The notes: generated by a model from the sequence alone, not told the origin. Positions 1 through 8,299 are shown, numbered from the stretch's first letter. The stretch: 35,047 bases of DNA from a virus (IMGVR_UViG_3300027833_000127:1-35047); one strand, 5' to 3'. Numbers and translations are program-made.

Positions 1-44
1 TCAAGTGTTTTTTTAAAGAAAATACATAAAAACTTATAAGTGGG

Positions 45-2111
45 TTAGCGTAGTCCTGCTAACTCACGAATTCTGTCATAATCGTCGTTTATTTCGTCTT
101 CCATTTGCTGTGGCTGTGTGCGCATTTGATACTCTTCAAACTTTGCAGTCACTTGCTCAATAAACCGCTTTGCAGGTTCAATATACTCTTCGCCATAGTC
201 TTTTTCAACCATAGTTAGTACTGCTGTTTCGCCTTTTGGAAATTGTCCATTCTCACGATCAAAGTATGATAGGATGAACTCACCTAATGGAGTCTTTTGT
301 TCTTTTTCTTCAGTACCGTCATCTTTACTTAATTGGCCTTTGTCATTAATTTTGACATCCATTGTATCGTCGTCTTCTTTTTTGTTTCTATCAAAGTCTG
401 TTGTATATAGATATTCTATTACAGGATACAACGTGTTAACAATTTGATTGCCAAACTTACCGTTCTTGCCTGACCCTGGCTCAGTTTCCAATTTCTTTGC
501 TTCACCACGTAGTTTCATCATTGCATCGATTGCTGCTTTAGCATTTTTGTCTAGTCCGCTAAATCCGTTTGTTCTTGCTTCAATAAATGAATATACATCC
601 CATACATCATTTACGTACTGATTTGCTAAGTTGCCTTGATCGTCATCTTGACCACGTTCAATCTTTTTTCCTTTGCCACGTAGTGCGCCTAATACATCAA
701 CCGCATCTTTACTTGTGTTAATATATGCTTCTTGTACATCGTCTTCGTTAGCGCCTTCATCAAATTCAATATCGCCGTTTTTCATTGCATCCATTGCTTG
801 TTGTTCAATGTCAGCGTCATCATAATAAAGGTTGTCTTCTGGTCCAGGTAATGATCTAGGATCAATCTCTGGCTTACCATTTTTAATTTGAACTTCAACT
901 TCTACTTCGTGTTCGCCGCCATCTTTATCAGTAACAAACAATGCCATAGTTCCTACTTGGCCTTCTTGTGCTTCGTTGGTTTCGCCTTCAGCAAACTGAC
1001 CCATCATTTCTTCAAAGCCTTGCTCTAGTTGAATTTCTTCTTTGGTCTTTTTATACTTGTCTTTGATTTTACCTTTTTCTTCTTCGTTTGTATATTTTTT
1101 CTGTGCACCTATCATTCTTCCGTCTAACTCATTTAAGTCATCCGGACCTAGTTCTGTTGCTTTAGTAGCTTCACTTACTAGGTTATAAATGTACGGAAAT
1201 ACATCTGATAGTTCTTCGTTAAACTGTTTGATAGTCAATTGGTCAATCCAGTTTTCTTTTACGTCTGCTGGCACATCTTCCATCATTGGTGTTTCAAATG
1301 CTGCAAATGTTTCTGCATAGTATGCTGGTTTTTGAAGATTTGTAATAGTTTTCTTAACTGTAGCAATACGCTCTTTAACAACATCTACATACCCTGCTAG
1401 GCTTTCTGCCATTACAGCTGAACGACCCATGTAGTTTTTAAACTTGCGTAATTTTGACATCTCTTCTGATAAACCTACAATATGTTTACCAAAATCATCA
1501 TATGTGTTTCCACCTTCAGCAACGTGTCTTGCCATTGCTCTAGCACCACTTAGGTGTTTGAATGGATAACGGAATCTTTCACCATCAGCACTTTCAATAT
1601 AAATTTTACCAATTTTTTGTGTACGTCCTATTGCACTTTCTTGATTAACACCTTCAGTGTGTTTAATTACAATACGTGCCTCGCCTATTTTTTGGTAGCT
1701 AATACGGCTTGTGCCATAAAGTTTTGATTCTGTCATTTGTCCGTCCTCAGGAGTTTTTGCTAAGAAGTTATAATCTCTTTTTGTTAAATTAGACTTTGTA
1801 ATATCTCTTACACTATAGTTTAGCATACGCTTCTTACCAAACACACGCAATTCTTTTAGAAAATCGTACCAAGATTCTTTAGTTTGTTCGTCTTGATCTT
1901 CCATAAAATCTTTGCTGTATATAACTGTTAGCCCGTCGTCTTCGTCTAAACTTACACTTACTTTTCCAAGTCCGTTGTAATCAAAATCAAAGAAACGAGC
2001 TTCTTTCGGCTCGTTGGTTACAGTTCCTTGCTCGTTACCTATTGTAACTTCAGGAAATCTTCCTCTAATCTTATTAAAAAGGTCTTCACCTATTGCGTCA
2101 AATTCTTGCAT
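45..2111 (-). CDS. Conserved marine T4-like phage protein, 688 aa, probably head/packaging related
   Basis: I cannot assign a function. The N-terminus (MQEFDAIGEDLFNKIRGRFP, then an ARFFDFDY segment near residue 40) resembles a conserved hypothetical protein of marine T4-like phages, recalled from family knowledge. The protein is soluble and strongly acidic. Residues about 360-480 are rich in Glu and Asp, and no signal peptide or membrane segment is visible. The C-terminus ends in RIRELAGLR, a tail I recall from other cyanophage virion proteins. It lies directly downstream of the large terminase gene with only about 20 bases between. Its start sits 4 bases after an ATAAATA late promoter and no Shine-Dalgarno is visible, so its own late transcript would be essentially leaderless. 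A structural or DNA-packaging role is inferred from position and late timing only. Confidence 0.75.
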   Translation of the reverse strand: MQEFDAIGEDLFNKIRGRFPEVTIGNEQGTVTNEPKEARFFDFDYNGLGKVSVSLDEDDGLTVIYSKDFMEDQDEQTKESWYDFLKELRVFGKKRMLNYSVRDITKSNLTKRDYNFLAKTPEDGQMTESKLYGTSRISYQKIGEARIVIKHTEGVNQESAIGRTQKIGKIYIESADGERFRYPFKHLSGARAMARHVAEGGNTYDDFGKHIVGLSEEMSKLRKFKNYMGRSAVMAESLAGYVDVVKERIATVKKTITNLQKPAYYAETFAAFETPMMEDVPADVKENWIDQLTIKQFNEELSDVFPYIYNLVSEATKATELGPDDLNELDGRMIGAQKKYTNEEEKGKIKDKYKKTKEEIQLEQGFEEMMGQFAEGETNEAQEGQVGTMALFVTDKDGGEHEVEVEVQIKNGKPEIDPRSLPGPEDNLYYDDADIEQQAMDAMKNGDIEFDEGANEDDVQEAYINTSKDAVDVLGALRGKGKKIERGQDDDQGNLANQYVNDVWDVYSFIEARTNGFSGLDKNAKAAIDAMMKLRGEAKKLETEPGSGKNGKFGNQIVNTLYPVIEYLYTTDFDRNKKEDDDTMDVKINDKGQLSKDDGTEEKEQKTPLGEFILSYFDRENGQFPKGETAVLTMVEKDYGEEYIEPAKRFIEQVTAKFEEYQMRTQPQQMEDEINDDYDRIRELAGLR

Positions 2112-2115
2112 AATG

Positions 2116-2123
2116 TATTTATC
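2116..2123 (-). promoter_or_regulatory. T4-type late promoter (GATAAATA)
   Basis: GATAAATA lies 4 bases before the ATG of the 688-aa gene. T4 late transcription starts about 6 bases after the octamer, so the start would fall within the AUG itself. Confidence 0.7.
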
Positions 2124-2130
2124 TACCTAG

Positions 2131-3711
2131 TTAAAAGTTACTACTTATAAAGATGGGCATGGGAGCTTCATAATCTTCCATTTCTTCCGCTTGTGTAAAC
2201 GTATTATAAATCCGTGGATCCCAATCTTTAAGTACTGCCATCATTCGTAGTGCTAATAATGTTGCACTAACTAAATCGTCTCCTATACCGGACTTGGCTT
2301 GATAACTTGATCCTGTTGCAACAAACCCTTTAAGTTCTGATATTAACGGTTTACTGTGTATAAGCATCTTGTCATTTTCTATCATAGTCTTTAATCGACT
2401 ACACGCTGTAATTTTAGTACCGTGTGTAGTGTTAAATCCCTTGCGAAACTTGCGTACATGTCCTTTACGCATAGGTTCACTAACAAACAACCCGGGAATG
2501 TTTTCTTCTCCAAAGTCATTAATTACTAGCAAACACGCTTCGCCGATGCCATTATTTTCGACACTCCAATATATGCCGTTGCTGTTTTGTGTTTCTTGTT
2601 GCAGATAATTGCATATATCTGCAAGTACTCTAATTTGTCCGGGGATAGCTGTTGTGTTATGTTGCCACTCTGCTACTTGTTCATAACTAGGTAACTCAAA
2701 AACCTGTATAGCAGCGTTGTCTCCACCTGTTCCCATTGACGGATCAAGTGCAACAGCATATGTATATTGTGAACTTGGCTTTTTATACCAGCGGGTTTGC
2801 CCCATGTTAAGTATAGGAGAAGTCCCGTCCATTACACTAAGTTTTAAACTATTAATTAATGTTTCATCAAATACTAAGAATTCACAACCGTATTCACGCC
2901 TAAACTTCTCTTCACCAATTCGCCCAACTTCTTCTACTTTCCATTTGTCATCTCTATCCGGATGTTCGTCCCATTGTGCTACAAAACTATGGAAGCCGTT
3001 TGAACCTAATTCTTGTTCATTGCCGTGTTCGTCAAATTTATTTTCTGCTTGTTTCCAAATGGTTGCAAAGGTATCTTCATCTGAGTTTGGTGTGCTTGTA
3101 ATAATAGCACGACCACCAGTTGCTAGCGTAGGAGATATTGAAGTCCAAAACTCTTCAGCAATGTTAGGTTGTACAAATGCAAACTCGTCGCAGTATAGTA
3201 GAGAGATACTCATACCACGTCCAGTATTTCCAGTAGTTGTTTGTGCTACTATACGTGATCCGTTTTCAAATTCGATTGATTGTTTATTATAACTTACAAC
3301 ACCTGCTCTAATATGATCTGGACAAGTTTCATACACAAAGCGTATGCGTGACATAATCTCTTGCGCACCTGTATATTTGTGTGCTGCAACAAGAATAGTT
3401 TGGTCTGGATTAAACATAGCATACCATGCTAGATAGATACTAGCACATGTAGTCTTACCTGTTTGTCTAGGCATCATGTTAATGTTAAATCGATAGCTGT
3501 GATAACTATGCATCAAACGTAGCTGATACTCAAACGGATCAAACAATAATTTGCCTTTTACAGGATGCTGAATAAATGCAAATGATCTTGCAAAGTGTAA
3601 GTATCCTTCGTCAGGGTCCATGCACTTCAGCAGTTCTTCAACTTGCTCGTTTGTATATGTTTCTTGTTTATTGGCTTTCTTAATAAGAACGCCATCTAAT
3701 GATGCTGCCAT
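2131..3711 (-). CDS. 17: Terminase large subunit, DNA-packaging ATPase/nuclease (T4 gp17-like)
   Basis: This is the packaging motor: an N-terminal ATPase translocates DNA into the prohead and a C-terminal RNase-H-fold nuclease cuts concatemers. Visible motifs (526-aa product) are Walker A RQTGKTT at about residues 82-88, Walker B ISLLYCDEF with D175/E176, the coupling motif TSTPNSD near 205, and a nuclease acidic motif ALDPSMGTGGD near 320. Length is slightly below T4 gp17 (610 aa). The longer reading frame would add nine residues (MLFFSINNT) but these overlap the TATAAATA box, so I start at MAASLDG. The start is 5 bases after the late promoter and has no Shine-Dalgarno. A strong terminator stands just upstream, giving gp17 its own transcription unit. 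Confidence 0.97.
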   Translation of the reverse strand: MAASLDGVLIKKANKQETYTNEQVEELLKCMDPDEGYLHFARSFAFIQHPVKGKLLFDPFEYQLRLMHSYHSYRFNINMMPRQTGKTTCASIYLAWYAMFNPDQTILVAAHKYTGAQEIMSRIRFVYETCPDHIRAGVVSYNKQSIEFENGSRIVAQTTTGNTGRGMSISLLYCDEFAFVQPNIAEEFWTSISPTLATGGRAIITSTPNSDEDTFATIWKQAENKFDEHGNEQELGSNGFHSFVAQWDEHPDRDDKWKVEEVGRIGEEKFRREYGCEFLVFDETLINSLKLSVMDGTSPILNMGQTRWYKKPSSQYTYAVALDPSMGTGGDNAAIQVFELPSYEQVAEWQHNTTAIPGQIRVLADICNYLQQETQNSNGIYWSVENNGIGEACLLVINDFGEENIPGLFVSEPMRKGHVRKFRKGFNTTHGTKITACSRLKTMIENDKMLIHSKPLISELKGFVATGSSYQAKSGIGDDLVSATLLALRMMAVLKDWDPRIYNTFTQAEEMEDYEAPMPIFISSNF

Positions 3712-3716
3712 AGTAT

Positions 3717-3724
3717 TATTTATA
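3717..3724 (-). promoter_or_regulatory. T4-type late promoter of gp17 (TATAAATA)
   Basis: Perfect T4 consensus octamer on the minus strand, 5 bases before the gp17 ATG. With T4 geometry the transcript begins at the A of AUG. It follows immediately after the UUCG terminator. Confidence 0.85.
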
Positions 3725-3753
3725 GAAAAAAATAGCACCCGAAGGTGCTATTT
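3725..3753 (-). terminator. Intrinsic terminator with UUCG tetraloop
   Basis: On the minus strand the RNA reads AAUAGCACC-UUCG-GGUGCUAUU followed by a run of U (stem arms 3744-3752 and 3731-3739, U-run 3725-3730). Nine base pairs, an extra-stable UUCG loop and a U-tract make this a textbook rho-independent terminator. It ends the transcript of the 433-aa gene and insulates gp17. Confidence 0.9.
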
Positions 3754-3772
3754 GGTATAACTTAATTATAGC

Positions 3773-5074
3773 TTATTTCTTAAACTGTGGAGGCACTTCG
3801 CCTTTTTTAGGCTTGCTGCCTTTGTCTTTAAGAGCTTTCTTCATCGGCTCTTTAGTATCACCGTCGTTGTCAATGTCAGGAAAGTCTGGCTTGCCTTTCT
3901 TCTCTTGTAGTGCTGCCAATAGTTGCGACTTGATTGTTTCAACCATATCTTCGTTGCCTGCTGTGTTTCTAACATTACGACGATTTGTTTTTCCGCCTGG
4001 CATTGGCAATTCACCTTGCTTGCGTCCTTTAATTCTGCTCGGATCGCTACGATCTTTATTTAAAATATAAAATTCGTCTGCTGCACTAAATTCATCTTGT
4101 TCTATGTTGCCTGTGGTATTATCTTTCCATTTAATAATAAAGGCTTCGTCGTCTCGCTTGCCCTTGCCTACAATTTTTCCTACTGCATTTGGCTTATGAT
4201 CTGCTTCGTCGTCACTGTCTGTATAATCACTGTAAAACAATTCTACAGTATCGCCTATTTTAGGATAGATTGTTGTACCGTCGTGATACTCCACTGCTCC
4301 GACATAGTTGTCATCGCTTTCAACAGCCATTGGATTGTCACCGTCTTGTGTAGCAGCATATGATTTCTTCTTGCGATTTAAATCATTACCATCTGGGATA
4401 GCATCGCTCATGTCACCGTATTGTGGGTCCGGTTCATTAGCATAGTCTCCAGCTTCATCAACGTCAGTATCTGAACTGCCTGACATACCTGCTAGTCTAG
4501 CAAGTTCATTTTGACTGGCCATATTCTTGCCTTTAACTTTAACATTGTAAGTACCTTCGCCGGACATATCTTCAGTTGCTACTTCTTCAGCAACAGCTTC
4601 ACAGCCTTCGCCGCAAGCACTACATCTACCAGTTCCATCACGCTCGTCTTGAACAGGAGCACTGCAACAGTTACTTACCATACCTTCTGCATTTTCATCA
4701 CCTGCAGAATATGCTTCGTCTGCATCAATGTCATCCATGCAGCTACTGTCGTCAACATCTGCATCGCCCGGTACATCATCTTTGCCTGGAATTTTTGGAT
4801 CATCCATAATACCTACTAGACGTTCCATATCCATGCGCGGTGACATCATTTTGTCTGCTGCTGGACCTGTATCGCCTAGTCCTGCATTTTTCATCATATC
4901 CAATAAATCAGCAACATGTTCTTTGCCGCTTGCATTCATTGATACACTTACTGTTACTGGATTACCTTTGTCCATCTCTGGTGCAGGCGGTGCCATAGCT
5001 GCCATAGGACCTTCATCAACTATTCCACATTCTTCTATGTGATCCATTGATTCTATAAGTTTTTTCATATTCAT
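3773..5074 (-). CDS. Acidic conserved phage protein with zinc-ribbon-like Cys cluster and EF-hand-like tail, 433 aa
   Basis: Function unknown. The start is set by a strong GGGAGG seven bases before ATG (MNMKKLIESM); a longer frame reaching 5167 would overlap the upstream gene by 89 bases and lacks support. The N-terminal part carries VSVSMNASG (residues about 42-50), familiar to me from marine T4-like phage proteins. A Cys cluster follows: NCC at 135-137 and CSACGEGC at 151-158, which looks like a zinc ribbon. A compact domain near residues 265-340 (KIGDTVELFYSDY to DEFYIL) could be SH3/Tudor-like. The C-terminus has DIDNDGDTKE, an EF-hand-like calcium loop, followed by a Lys-rich tail. It lies between probable gp16 and gp17, so a packaging or prohead role is plausible but only inferred. 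Confidence 0.75.
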   Translation of the reverse strand: MNMKKLIESMDHIEECGIVDEGPMAAMAPPAPEMDKGNPVTVSVSMNASGKEHVADLLDMMKNAGLGDTGPAADKMMSPRMDMERLVGIMDDPKIPGKDDVPGDADVDDSSCMDDIDADEAYSAGDENAEGMVSNCCSAPVQDERDGTGRCSACGEGCEAVAEEVATEDMSGEGTYNVKVKGKNMASQNELARLAGMSGSSDTDVDEAGDYANEPDPQYGDMSDAIPDGNDLNRKKKSYAATQDGDNPMAVESDDNYVGAVEYHDGTTIYPKIGDTVELFYSDYTDSDDEADHKPNAVGKIVGKGKRDDEAFIIKWKDNTTGNIEQDEFSAADEFYILNKDRSDPSRIKGRKQGELPMPGGKTNRRNVRNTAGNEDMVETIKSQLLAALQEKKGKPDFPDIDNDGDTKEPMKKALKDKGSKPKKGEVPPQFKK

Positions 5075-5078
5075 TTTA

Positions 5079-5636
5079 TCAGCCTCCCACAACTGCTTTA
5101 GTATTTTCAGTATCGCCAATGTCTGATGACTCTCCAATTGGTGCGCCTTCTGCACCACTGTGTTCATTTTCTTTGCGATCTTTTTCTAATTCTTGTAACA
5201 GACTCATTACTCTGTTACCAGCTACATTATCTTGTGCGCTCTCGCCGCCCATGTCTTCTTTAGTTAACATTGTTTCGTATGGAGCATCATCTTTCATTTC
5301 TTGATATTCTTCTCTAGGATCATTTGCATTACGTACAATTATATGTGCTTGGTCACATTTGCAACATTTTGCTACATATTCTTGTAGTACTTGACTAGTA
5401 GTTGGATATTCTAGTTCTGTTTCAAAATATGTAACTTCCATATTTTGTAACTGCGGAAAGTCTAGTGGACGTTCTTGTATTGGTGTTTTCTTGCCCGAAG
5501 TCATGTTTAACACTTTAAATTTCTTTAAACATGTTTCCATACTGTCTTCAAACCCTTCTGGTAAAGGTCCGGCAACACCTATTTTAAATTCATAAGTCTT
5601 TTTAGACTCTGTAAGTAGTTGTGTAAATGATCTCAT
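5079..5636 (-). CDS. Conserved marine T4-like phage protein, 185 aa
   Basis: I do not recognise a function. The N-terminal half (MRSFTQLLTESKKTYEFKIG, then PLDFPQLQNMEVTYFETELEYPTTSQVLQEY around residues 57-88) looks like a small alpha/beta domain. It contains one CCKC cluster near residue 92, in a family I recall as hypothetical in cyanophages. The C-terminal third is acidic, low in complexity and probably disordered. Translation starts after an AGGATC Shine-Dalgarno. A second ATG seven bases upstream is out of frame. The late promoter sits inside the last codons of probable gp16. The stop is followed five bases later by the ATG of the 433-aa gene, with the GGGAGG signal inside this gene's end, so the two are probably translationally coupled. 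Confidence 0.75.
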   Translation of the reverse strand: MRSFTQLLTESKKTYEFKIGVAGPLPEGFEDSMETCLKKFKVLNMTSGKKTPIQERPLDFPQLQNMEVTYFETELEYPTTSQVLQEYVAKCCKCDQAHIIVRNANDPREEYQEMKDDAPYETMLTKEDMGGESAQDNVAGNRVMSLLQELEKDRKENEHSGAEGAPIGESSDIGDTENTKAVVGG

Positions 5637-5662
5637 TGCGCATTGATCCTGTTCTATATGTA

Positions 5663-6169
5663 TTATTTATCTTTATCTATGCCTTTAAGCTTCTCTAAAA
5701 GACTGTTTCTATCAGTAACAACATAGCCTGCTCCGTTAACAATGTCGCCATCGCCCGGACCTTTGCCGTCATTGTCCTGCTTTTGTTTTTTAAGTTGTAG
5801 TTCGACTACTTTTAATTTATTATTAAGTTTAGCTACTTTAGCATCTAAACTAGTTTTAAGTAATCCGCCAGCAGTTTCAAATACCCTGCCGCTATAACGA
5901 CTTTCAACATTCATACCCAAATCCATTAGATCTTCATATGCTTGCATTGCTTTGTCTGCAACTTCATTAAGCTCGTCGTCTGCCATTTTGCCTAGACCTT
6001 TTATGGCAGGCAATGCACTAGCAATTTTATCAAACTCTTCTATATCACGGAATGTTTCAACTACATTGGCCATTTCGTGCTTTGTTTGCTCTGCTTCTTG
6101 AAATTCTGCTTGTTTTATAATTTCTTTTGAATCAGGTAAATTTAGTAGGTCTTCTAATTTTTTAGTCAT
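5663..6169 (-). CDS. 16: Probable terminase small subunit (T4 gp16-like)
   Basis: A 168-aa, largely alpha-helical, charged protein. Its segment LGMNVESRYSGRVFETAGG (residues about 83-101), then LLKTSLDAKVAKLNNKLKVVELQLKKQKQ, matches the pattern I recall for gp16 of marine T4-like phages. T4 gp16 is 164 aa, so the length agrees. Small terminases form rings that regulate gp17 and recognise DNA. A coiled-coil-like helix at about residues 107-132 would suit oligomerisation. The C-terminus (residues 133-168) is Gly/Asp-rich and then basic. Context supports the call: it is upstream of gp17 in the same late direction. It is not directly adjacent to gp17 as in T4; two conserved genes intervene. Identification is from pattern and context, not from a catalytic motif. 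Confidence 0.6.
   Translation of the reverse strand: MTKKLEDLLNLPDSKEIIKQAEFQEAEQTKHEMANVVETFRDIEEFDKIASALPAIKGLGKMADDELNEVADKAMQAYEDLMDLGMNVESRYSGRVFETAGGLLKTSLDAKVAKLNNKLKVVELQLKKQKQDNDGKGPGDGDIVNGAGYVVTDRNSLLEKLKGIDKDK
5664..5671 (-). promoter_or_regulatory. T4-type late promoter (GATAAATA)
   Basis: GATAAATA overlaps the last codons of the probable gp16 gene and lies 27 bases before the ATG of the 185-aa gene, leaving room for its AGGATC ribosome-binding site. Confidence 0.75.
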
Positions 6170-6195
6170 TTAAACTTTCCATTATATGCTACTAT

Positions 6196-6203
6196 TATTT
6201 ATC
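6196..6203 (-). promoter_or_regulatory. T4-type late promoter of probable gp16 (GATAAATA)
   Basis: The box overlaps the stop codon of the gp4-like gene and precedes the gp16 start by 26 bases. A GGAAAG Shine-Dalgarno lies in the leader. Confidence 0.8.
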
Positions 6204-6636
6204 TTTTACGTCCGGTGTGAAAAATATCATCTTCAGTAACAATACGGAATATAATTCCTTTTTGTTTGCACCATGCTCGTGCGGCTTCCCACTTAGCTTG
6301 ATTAACCACGTAATGTGCTTGATTGTGTTTGCTTTTGCCTAGCCTTTCACGCATTGCTTGGTTAGCAGGCTTAACTTCAATTAGTTCTACACGTTTTTTT
6401 GTACTCTTATCTGCATACGAAATAAAGAAGTCAGGAACATATACAGTTTGTTTGCCAGTTAGCGGATTACGGTAGGGTATACGCACTGCTTCACTTGCCC
6501 ATTGTTCTATTGCGGGATGTTCGTCACAAAACTTCATAAAGGTAAATTCCCAACCAGAACGGTATGTAGGAGTTTTGTTACCTATATATTTCTGTGGATT
6601 TTTTAGATTAAATTTACCTTGTGCAAAGCGAGACAT
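6199..6636 (-). CDS. 4: Head completion nuclease (T4 gp4-like)
   Basis: 145 aa. The opening (MSRFAQGKFN ... YIGN ... YRSGWEFTFMKFCDEHP) follows the T4 gp4 pattern (RFAQGKF ... YRSSWE ... FMKFLDEHP); T4 gp4 is about 150 aa. T4 gp4 is needed to finish the head before tail joining and belongs to a TnsA-like PD-(D/E)xK nuclease group. The motif is visible: P68-D69-F70, then E87-x-K89 in VELIEVKP, so the nuclease centre appears intact. The start codon overlaps the stop of the upstream 120-aa gene (TAATG) without an obvious Shine-Dalgarno, which indicates translational coupling. Confidence 0.85.
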   Translation of the reverse strand: MSRFAQGKFNLKNPQKYIGNKTPTYRSGWEFTFMKFCDEHPAIEQWASEAVRIPYRNPLTGKQTVYVPDFFISYADKSTKKRVELIEVKPANQAMRERLGKSKHNQAHYVVNQAKWEAARAWCKQKGIIFRIVTEDDIFHTGRKR

Positions 6637-6998
6637 TATACTATAATTTGTCGCTGATCAAATAGTTGTTTTTCTTCGGGCACTCTATAACCTAAAGTAC
6701 TAACTTTACTTCTGTTTAAATTTAAAATCTGAGCAACAACATTACTAAGTTGGACATCGTTAATGCCTTTTAGTGTATCTAATAATTTAAATACAGTAAG
6801 TTTATCAATTTCTGCTTGTTGTAATAAAATACTAGCGGTATTAACTGCTGATACATTATCAAACCCTCGTTTGAGAAAGTATCCAATAACTGCGTCAACT
6901 TCACTTGCGTTATAACTAATTTCTTTATTATAATAATTATCAAAAAACTTTTTTGTAAGTTCTGTAGATGTTGTTGTTGGATTAGAAGATGTTACCAT
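6636..6998 (-). CDS. Conserved small phage protein, 120 aa, unknown
   Basis: Not recognised. After a Ser/Thr-rich N-terminus (residues 2-13) the protein is predicted helical and soluble. It includes EVDAVIGYFLKRGFDNVSAV (about 38-57), a segment I associate with marine T4-like phage structural neighbourhoods but cannot name. Translation starts after AAGGAA, seven bases before ATG, and the gene follows the tube-fold protein after 11 bases. The stop overlaps the gp4 start. By position it could be a head-tail joining or baseplate accessory protein. In T4, gp53 neighbours gp4, but I see no motif that would support calling this gp53. Confidence 0.7.
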   Translation of the reverse strand: MVTSSNPTTTSTELTKKFFDNYYNKEISYNASEVDAVIGYFLKRGFDNVSAVNTASILLQQAEIDKLTVFKLLDTLKGINDVQLSNVVAQILNLNRSKVSTLGYRVPEEKQLFDQRQIIV

Positions 6999-7009
6999 GT
7001 CAAAGTTCC

Positions 7010-8230
7010 TTATGCTGCTTTTGCTTGATTTAGTGCTTGGGCTCCAAATGCAGCAGCTTTGCCGCCGCCAGCAATTTTACCAACTAACGCTTGTTTTATT
7101 TCTTGTTTTCCAGTACTATCTAATGCATTATACGATTCTAATGTTGTACCTGAGATTGCTCCAGTGTTAAGTGATTTTGCAACATAACTATTTAATGCCG
7201 ACGGGTTGGCAAGTAACCCGTCTTGAATTTCTTTAGTACTATTAAACTGGCTAGATGTTGTTGTAGTAGTTGTAGTTGTATTTGTATTAGTAGACGGAGT
7301 TGTTGGTACAACAATTTGCTCTAGTGAGCCAGCTGAACTATTAGTAGTAATAGGATTTGTAGGTTGAGAACTTGCACTATTAGAAGCATTTGCTATTAAT
7401 CCTTTAGGCACGTTACTATCTTGATCTAATAATTTAGGTGTAAGAAAATTTGACTTACTTATTGATCCTGGAGCATAGCCAAGGGGACTAGGTACATTAT
7501 CGTATAAAGTTTCTTGACTAGTAAATGTCTTTGGCTCGCCATCGAGGCCAATATCACCGCTATAGTATAACACAGATTCGTATGCAACTGTAATTTGATT
7601 TTCCATTGTGCCGGCACCGTCGCCATAAGCTAAATCACCGTGCTGCCATGCAGACAACAAAGGATTAACTAATGTATAACTAGCCCAGCTCTGTTTTGCT
7701 AATTGATATATTTTTATATATTCAAAAAATGGAACTTGCATAGTAACAGGGCCTTGGGTAGTTAATCCGTAACTAGGAACGTTTTCGTAAAATTTATCTC
7801 GAGGGTTATATGCAGCATGTATATTAGTCTGGCGACCGTCTGCATAATACCACTTATAGTATTCTTCAAGCATGCTACGAGTTGCACCGATATTGTCATC
7901 ATGCAAAGTTATATTAATATCTTGGTAATCTACTCTAGTTTGGATATTTTTTTTACGATTATATTGTTGTTTATTTTCGATACTTGCACGAAAGCTAGGA
8001 AGATCAAGAGATTTTGCAAGTACGCCAATTTCTTTTTGAAACTTTATTGTGTTTTTTAATGTTGCATCACCTACAGCAGGATGCGGTTGAAATACTACAT
8101 GATATAAAAATTTTGTCTTAGGAGCAAATGCATGACTATATTCACCAAATAATTGGTGTGCATGTCTTGCATCACGTAGGTGAACATCTATACCAGACGT
8201 ATTAATTATATAGGGATCAGTAACACTCAT
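7010..8230 (-). CDS. Tail-tube-fold structural protein (gp19/gp54-like), 406 aa
   Basis: The N-terminal 235 residues resemble the contractile-tail tube fold. A conserved FLYHVVFQ strand (about 41-48) is followed by DLPSFRASIENKQQYNRKKN (about 76-95) and VDYQDINITLHDDN (about 100-113), which corresponds to the LPG...N...R ... W.VTVYND pattern of gp19. Because gp19 proper is the next gene upstream, this is better seen as a tube initiator or baseplate cap (gp54/gp48 class) or a second tube-like protein. The C-terminal part is unusual: a Ser/Thr/Asn linker (about 280-335, with a run of eight Thr) and then a small helical Ala-rich domain. The start is 5 bases after a GATAAATA promoter without Shine-Dalgarno, so it is probably leaderless. 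Confidence 0.65.
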   Translation of the reverse strand: MSVTDPYIINTSGIDVHLRDARHAHQLFGEYSHAFAPKTKFLYHVVFQPHPAVGDATLKNTIKFQKEIGVLAKSLDLPSFRASIENKQQYNRKKNIQTRVDYQDINITLHDDNIGATRSMLEEYYKWYYADGRQTNIHAAYNPRDKFYENVPSYGLTTQGPVTMQVPFFEYIKIYQLAKQSWASYTLVNPLLSAWQHGDLAYGDGAGTMENQITVAYESVLYYSGDIGLDGEPKTFTSQETLYDNVPSPLGYAPGSISKSNFLTPKLLDQDSNVPKGLIANASNSASSQPTNPITTNSSAGSLEQIVVPTTPSTNTNTTTTTTTTSSQFNSTKEIQDGLLANPSALNSYVAKSLNTGAISGTTLESYNALDSTGKQEIKQALVGKIAGGGKAAAFGAQALNQAKAA

Positions 8231-8235
8231 AGTAA

Positions 8236-8243
8236 TATTTATC
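8236..8243 (-). promoter_or_regulatory. T4-type late promoter (GATAAATA)
   Basis: Five bases separate the octamer from the ATG of the 406-aa tube-fold gene, so a T4-like start site would coincide with AUG. A terminator lies 22 bases upstream. Confidence 0.8.
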
Positions 8244-8264
8244 CATTTATATTAACCGTGTATA

Positions 8265-8299
8265 TAAAAAAGCGAAGACTGAATTAACAATCTTCGCTT
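8265..8299 (-). terminator. Intrinsic terminator after gp19
   Basis: On the minus strand AAGCGAAGA (8299-8291) pairs perfectly with TCTTCGCTT (8278-8270) around a 12-base loop and is followed by TTTTATAT. It lies between gp19 and the next late promoter. Confidence 0.85.

Noticed and set aside
2369-3292. Plus-strand open frames opposite the terminase
   Set aside because: They lack ribosome-binding sites and lie wholly antisense to a well-defined gp17.
6636-6998. Calling the 120-aa gene baseplate wedge gp53
   Set aside because: gp53 neighbours gp4 in T4, but the protein here is short and no gp53 motif can be recognised.
7255-7300. Simple-sequence repeat (ACT/ACA-rich tract)
   Set aside because: It encodes a Thr-rich linker in the tube-fold protein and is not a DNA-level element.
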